Below, one piece after another: positions 5,347 to 7,714 of a DNA stretch of 7,714 nucleotides (within the stretch, counting starts at the first letter, position 1; each line of letters begins with the position of its first letter). The position numbers and the translations under genes were made by a program. The notes beneath the pieces were generated by a model that saw nothing but the letters and a program-made list of their open reading frames with translations, made no database searches and had not been told where the DNA came from. The DNA comes from Alistipes sp. (lineage in GTDB: Bacteria > Bacteroidota > Bacteroidia > Bacteroidales > Rikenellaceae), in the NCBI GenBank assembly GCA_017384185.1, contig JAFNUH010000057.1:1-7714 (forward strand), written 5' to 3'.

Positions 5347-6864
5347 ATGAACGAGATAAAGAAATGTAGCATCGCAGGTGTGTCGTTCACGCTCGAAAAA
5401 AACGCCTACGAAGCTCTCCAGATATATATCAAGTCGCTCAACGACACATACAAGGATAACCCCGACGGTGAGGAGATTATCGCCGACATCGAGGCACGCA
5501 TAGCCGAATTGATTCTAACGGCACAGCCCGCCGATGCCATCATCGCAAAGCCATTGATTGACAACATTATAAAGCAGCTCGGCTCAGCCGAGGAGATTGA
5601 CGAGGAGGGTGCCGAGCGCCACGCCGAGACTATCGACCAGAACGGTAATCCCCGAATTCCCCGCCGCTTGTATCGTGACTTGCAGAACGGCAAGCTGGGT
5701 GGCGTCTGCGCTGGCGTTGCAAACTACTTTGACCTCGACCCCACGTGGATACGATTGGCACTGTTTGTTCCGCTAATTATGACGATGTTCGGCTCGGTGG
5801 AGATATTCCGCTGGATAGCGCCATTCTCGGGTAATCTGTTCGGATTTGTGATTATAGGCTACATCATTATGTGGTTTACAATTCCCGCCGCATCATCGGC
5901 ACGTCAGAAGCTCGAGATGAAGGGCGAGCGCATCACAGCCCGCAATATTCACGCTACGACGCAAGCGCCCGTTGACGAGCGTGAGCGTACGCTGCTGGCA
6001 AATATTATGATGGCTGTTGGTAGTCTCTTGCTTATCGGATTGAAGATTATTGCGTTATTTATCCTTATCGGATTGGTTGTAGGCATTAGCGTATTAGGAT
6101 TTATAGGTTTGGTGACAATTCCTGCACTCCTATCAACCGACTTTGTGACGGGATTAGCTATGGCTACGCTATTTATTGTAATGATAGTTCCTATACTTGT
6201 TCTGTTGTATCTAACGGTATCGCTCCTCATCTCTCGCCGTCCGAACGGAAAGGCGTTGTGGATATTGTTTATCATCTGGTTGTTGTCATTGGTAATAATG
6301 ACTATTGCAGCTATTAAGTCGCCCGTACATTTCGACCGCCAGATTGAAAATGTATTTGAGTCAGTGCTCGAGGGAGATGATGATGTGCTATACGAGGAGT
6401 TCTCGCAGCAGGAGATTGATGAGTTCCGCAAGCAGATAGACAATATGGACATCTCGACCACACAGGAGGGCGACATTACCGTAACACTGCAAGGTGCAAC
6501 CGAGGAGATTGAGAAGATGGAGGCACAGTTGAAGATTGACGAGAATGGAGTTGTCATAGCTGCCGATGGCGAAAAAGTTGAGATTACACCGGACGGTATC
6601 ACAATCAACGGCGAGAAGTTTATCAACTACACCACCGAGACGACACAGAGCGCAAACAGCTCGACAAAGGCATTTATCTTCTCGATAGGCGATGTGAAGG
6701 TACGCTTCGAGAAGGAGCTCGGCACCGAATCTCGACCTGCAACGACTGAGGAGATTCAGAAATATTCAGAAGATATCAAGCAGGCAATCGACAAGCAAAA
6801 GCAGGCTAACAAACAGCAGCAGAAGCTCAACGAAGAGGTAGCAAAGGCTATGAAAAATATGTAA
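5347..6864 (+). CDS. Large PspC-domain polytopic membrane protein with C-terminal soluble domain
   Basis: The product has 505 residues. Residues 1-90 repeat the N-terminal module of the small PspC protein (IADIEARIAELI at 45-56; QLGSAEEID at 77-85). The PspC domain covers about 105-182 (PRRLYRDLQNGKLGGVCAGV, NYFDLDPTWIRLALF, then hydrophobic 136-149 and 164-180). A further block of helices follows at about 217-240, 240-262, 269-295 and 303-322. The last part, 326-505, is soluble and mostly acidic: an EFSQQEIDEFRKQI helix, strand-rich repeats around 376-425 (ITVTLQG, GVVIAADGEKVEITPDGITI) and a lysine/glutamine-rich coiled-coil-like end (470-503). The fused multi-helix region and C-terminal domain are larger than in a plain PspC. 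It is the last gene of the operon, with an intrinsic terminator 22 bases after the stop. I expect an inner-membrane partner of the exported GIN protein; that partnership is inferred from gene order only. Confidence 0.87.
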   Translation: MNEIKKCSIAGVSFTLEKNAYEALQIYIKSLNDTYKDNPDGEEIIADIEARIAELILTAQPADAIIAKPLIDNIIKQLGSAEEIDEEGAERHAETIDQNGNPRIPRRLYRDLQNGKLGGVCAGVANYFDLDPTWIRLALFVPLIMTMFGSVEIFRWIAPFSGNLFGFVIIGYIIMWFTIPAASSARQKLEMKGERITARNIHATTQAPVDERERTLLANIMMAVGSLLLIGLKIIALFILIGLVVGISVLGFIGLVTIPALLSTDFVTGLAMATLFIVMIVPILVLLYLTVSLLISRRPNGKALWILFIIWLLSLVIMTIAAIKSPVHFDRQIENVFESVLEGDDDVLYEEFSQQEIDEFRKQIDNMDISTTQEGDITVTLQGATEEIEKMEAQLKIDENGVVIAADGEKVEITPDGITINGEKFINYTTETTQSANSSTKAFIFSIGDVKVRFEKELGTESRPATTEEIQKYSEDIKQAIDKQKQANKQQQKLNEEVAKAMKNM

Positions 6865-6886
6865 CAGATAATTTATTACCAAAAAT

Positions 6887-6920
6887 GGTGTTGTATCTTT
6901 CGGGGTATGACACCTTTTTT
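6887..6920 (+). terminator. Intrinsic terminator of the PspC-PadR-GIN operon
   Basis: The 11-base arms GGTGTTGTATC (6887-6897) and GGTATGACACC (6904-6914) pair completely, counting G-T wobbles, around a six-base loop TTTCGG, and are followed by six T (6915-6920). An A run (6881-6885) precedes the stem. The position 22 bases after the large PspC stop closes the operon. Confidence 0.9.
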
Positions 6921-6944
6921 GTATGCTAAATATAAAAATTTGCG

Positions 6945-6952
6945 TATATTTG
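6945..6952 (+). promoter_or_regulatory. Candidate -7 box for pfkA
   Basis: TATATTTG matches the TAnnTTTG consensus and is followed by GCAT, as at the promoter of the upstream operon. The nearest TTTG that could serve as -33 (6918-6921) is 23 bases away, longer than usual, and overlaps the T tract of the terminator. A start near 6959 would give pfkA a leader of about 190 bases that includes the structured element at 6986-7100. Confidence 0.55.
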
Positions 6953-6985
6953 CATTAACGGAAATTATAAAACAATAAAATAAGC

Positions 6986-7100
6986 TACGGATTATAGACC
7001 TCAGGAGCCGCTCGGCGGCGACCAAAGCCCCTGCCTGAGGCGGGGGTGTGGGGGTGGGTCAGACTTGCAAATGCGGCTAAAAGCCGCAAGTTGGTCCGTA
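6986..7100 (+). ncRNA. GC-rich structured element in the pfkA leader (candidate cis-regulatory RNA or palindromic repeat)
   Basis: The ends pair: TACGG (6986-6990) plus ACC (6998-7000) with GGTCCGTA (7093-7100). Inside lie three hairpins. The first is GCCGC-TCG-GCGGC (7007-7019). The second is CCCCTGCC-TGA-GGCGGGG (7028-7045), eight pairs with one T-G wobble. The third is TGCGGCT-AAA-AGCCGCA (7072-7088). The element is far richer in G+C than the AT-rich sequence on both sides. It lies between the candidate pfkA promoter and the ATG, so it would be in the transcript. I do not recognise a known riboswitch class. An inserted interspersed repeat is an equal alternative. No open reading frame of note lies here. 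Confidence 0.5.
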
Positions 7101-7147
7101 AAAAGCTTGTATGCATAAATTTAGTGTAAATACAAATATAAGATATT

Positions 7148-7714
7148 ATGGCAATCAAGTGTATCGGTATTCTTACTTCGGGCGGTGATGCTCCGGGTAT
7201 GAACGCTGCTATTCGTGCCGTGACACGTACGGCAATCTACAACGGATACAAGGTAAAGGGTATTATGCGTGGCTACCACGGTTTGGTAACAAACGAAATC
7301 GTTGAGTTCAAGTCGCAGAGCGTAAGTAACATCATACAGAAGGGTGGCACAATCCTCAAAACGGCTCGTAGCAAGGAGTTCCGCACCGAGGAGGGGCGCC
7401 GTCAGGCTTACGAGAATATGAAGGCTCACGGCATCGATGCGCTGGTAGTTATCGGCGGTGATGGTTCATTGTCGGGTGCGCAGATTTTTGCCAGCGAGTT
7501 CGATATTCCTATTGTTGGTCTTCCAGGAACTATCGACAACGACCTCGACGGCACGGATGAGACTATCGGCTACGACACTGCGCTTAACACCATCGTTGAT
7601 GCAGTGGATAAGTTGCGTGACACGGCATCGAGCCACGAGCGCTTATTCTTCGTGGAGGTTATGGGTAACACGGCTGGTTATTTGGCTCTCAACGGTGCTA
7701 TTGCATCGGGTGCC
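7148..7714 (+). CDS. pfkA: ATP-dependent 6-phosphofructokinase (partial, cut by right window edge)
   Basis: PfkA phosphorylates fructose 6-phosphate to fructose 1,6-bisphosphate, the committed step of glycolysis, in the cytosol. The first 189 residues are present of a usual 320-340. The ATP-binding loop [18 protein letters not shown] spans 8-25, GGDGS spans 103-107 and PGTIDND spans 126-132, with D130 in the place of the catalytic base D127 of E. coli. Next come [29 protein letters not shown] and the substrate-contact segment [13 protein letters not shown]. Glycine after GGD and in PGT (rather than the Asp/Lys of pyrophosphate-dependent enzymes) indicates ATP as donor. The ATG at 7148 directly precedes the conserved [11 protein letters not shown] start. 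The leader of about 190 bases with a strongly folded element suggests control at RNA level, though this is unproven. Confidence 0.96.
   Translation, partial: MAIKCIGILTSGGDAPGMNAAIRAVTRTAIYNGYKVKGIMRGYHGLVTNEIVEFKSQSVSNIIQKGGTILKTARSKEFRTEEGRRQAYENMKAHGIDALVVIGGDGSLSGAQIFASEFDIPIVGLPGTIDNDLDGTDETIGYDTALNTIVDAVDKLRDTASSHERLFFVEVMGNTAGYLALNGAIASGA

Noticed and set aside
5949..6626. 225-codon open frame on the minus strand inside the large PspC gene
   Set aside because: It is antisense to a well-supported gene. Its Ser/Ile/Asn-rich composition is the mirror of the membrane and acidic codons on the plus strand.
7117..7123. Second pfkA promoter close to the start codon
   Set aside because: TAAATTTA lacks the final G of TAnnTTTG and no well-spaced -33 element precedes it, so support is too weak.
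7121..7429. 102-codon minus-strand frame over the pfkA start
   Set aside because: It is antisense to the conserved phosphofructokinase N-terminus and has no domain.

Overview
The window looks like a chromosomal segment of a Bacteroidota species, most likely order Bacteroidales; a Rikenellaceae/Alistipes-type genome is a guess only. Three things point there: promoter boxes of the form TAnnTTTG, gene starts that mostly lack a Shine-Dalgarno sequence, and gene families typical of the group (PadR / PspC / DUF2807 'GIN' cluster, LysO encoded as two half-size genes, an exported endonuclease-like protein). No insertion sequence, phage gene, tRNA, rRNA or CRISPR array was recognised.

Left third, minus strand, read right to left. 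A two-gene lysO pair (half-size lysine exporter subunits, overlapping by 11 bases, 2972-2072) is followed by mnmA (tRNA 2-thiouridylase, 1987-812). Two bases later comes a secreted endonuclease/exonuclease/phosphatase-fold protein (809 to beyond the left edge). This last protein keeps the scaffold motifs of its family, but most of its metal-binding and catalytic residues appear to be replaced, so it looks like a pseudoenzyme. Both lysO and mnmA have a recognisable Bacteroidota -7 box.

Middle, plus strand, 3215-6864. This is a four-gene operon-like block divergent from lysO: a small PspC-domain membrane protein, a PadR-type repressor, an exported DUF2807/GIN-domain protein with an ASSAA-type repeat ladder, and a large PspC-domain polytopic protein with an extra C-terminal soluble domain. 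It has a promoter at about 3145-3176 and ends in a strong intrinsic terminator (6887-6920). The two PspC proteins share the same roughly 100-residue N-terminal module and are paralogues. The most plausible reading is an envelope-state sensing or maintenance system under PadR control. Its function is not established by the sequence and is the best candidate here for an under-described system.

Right end, plus strand. ATP-type 6-phosphofructokinase pfkA starts at 7148 and runs off the window. It is preceded by a long leader holding a GC-rich, roughly 115-base element (6986-7100) with a closing helix and three strong internal hairpins, two of which have mutually exclusive alternative pairings. 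This is either a structured regulatory leader RNA or an inserted palindromic repeat.
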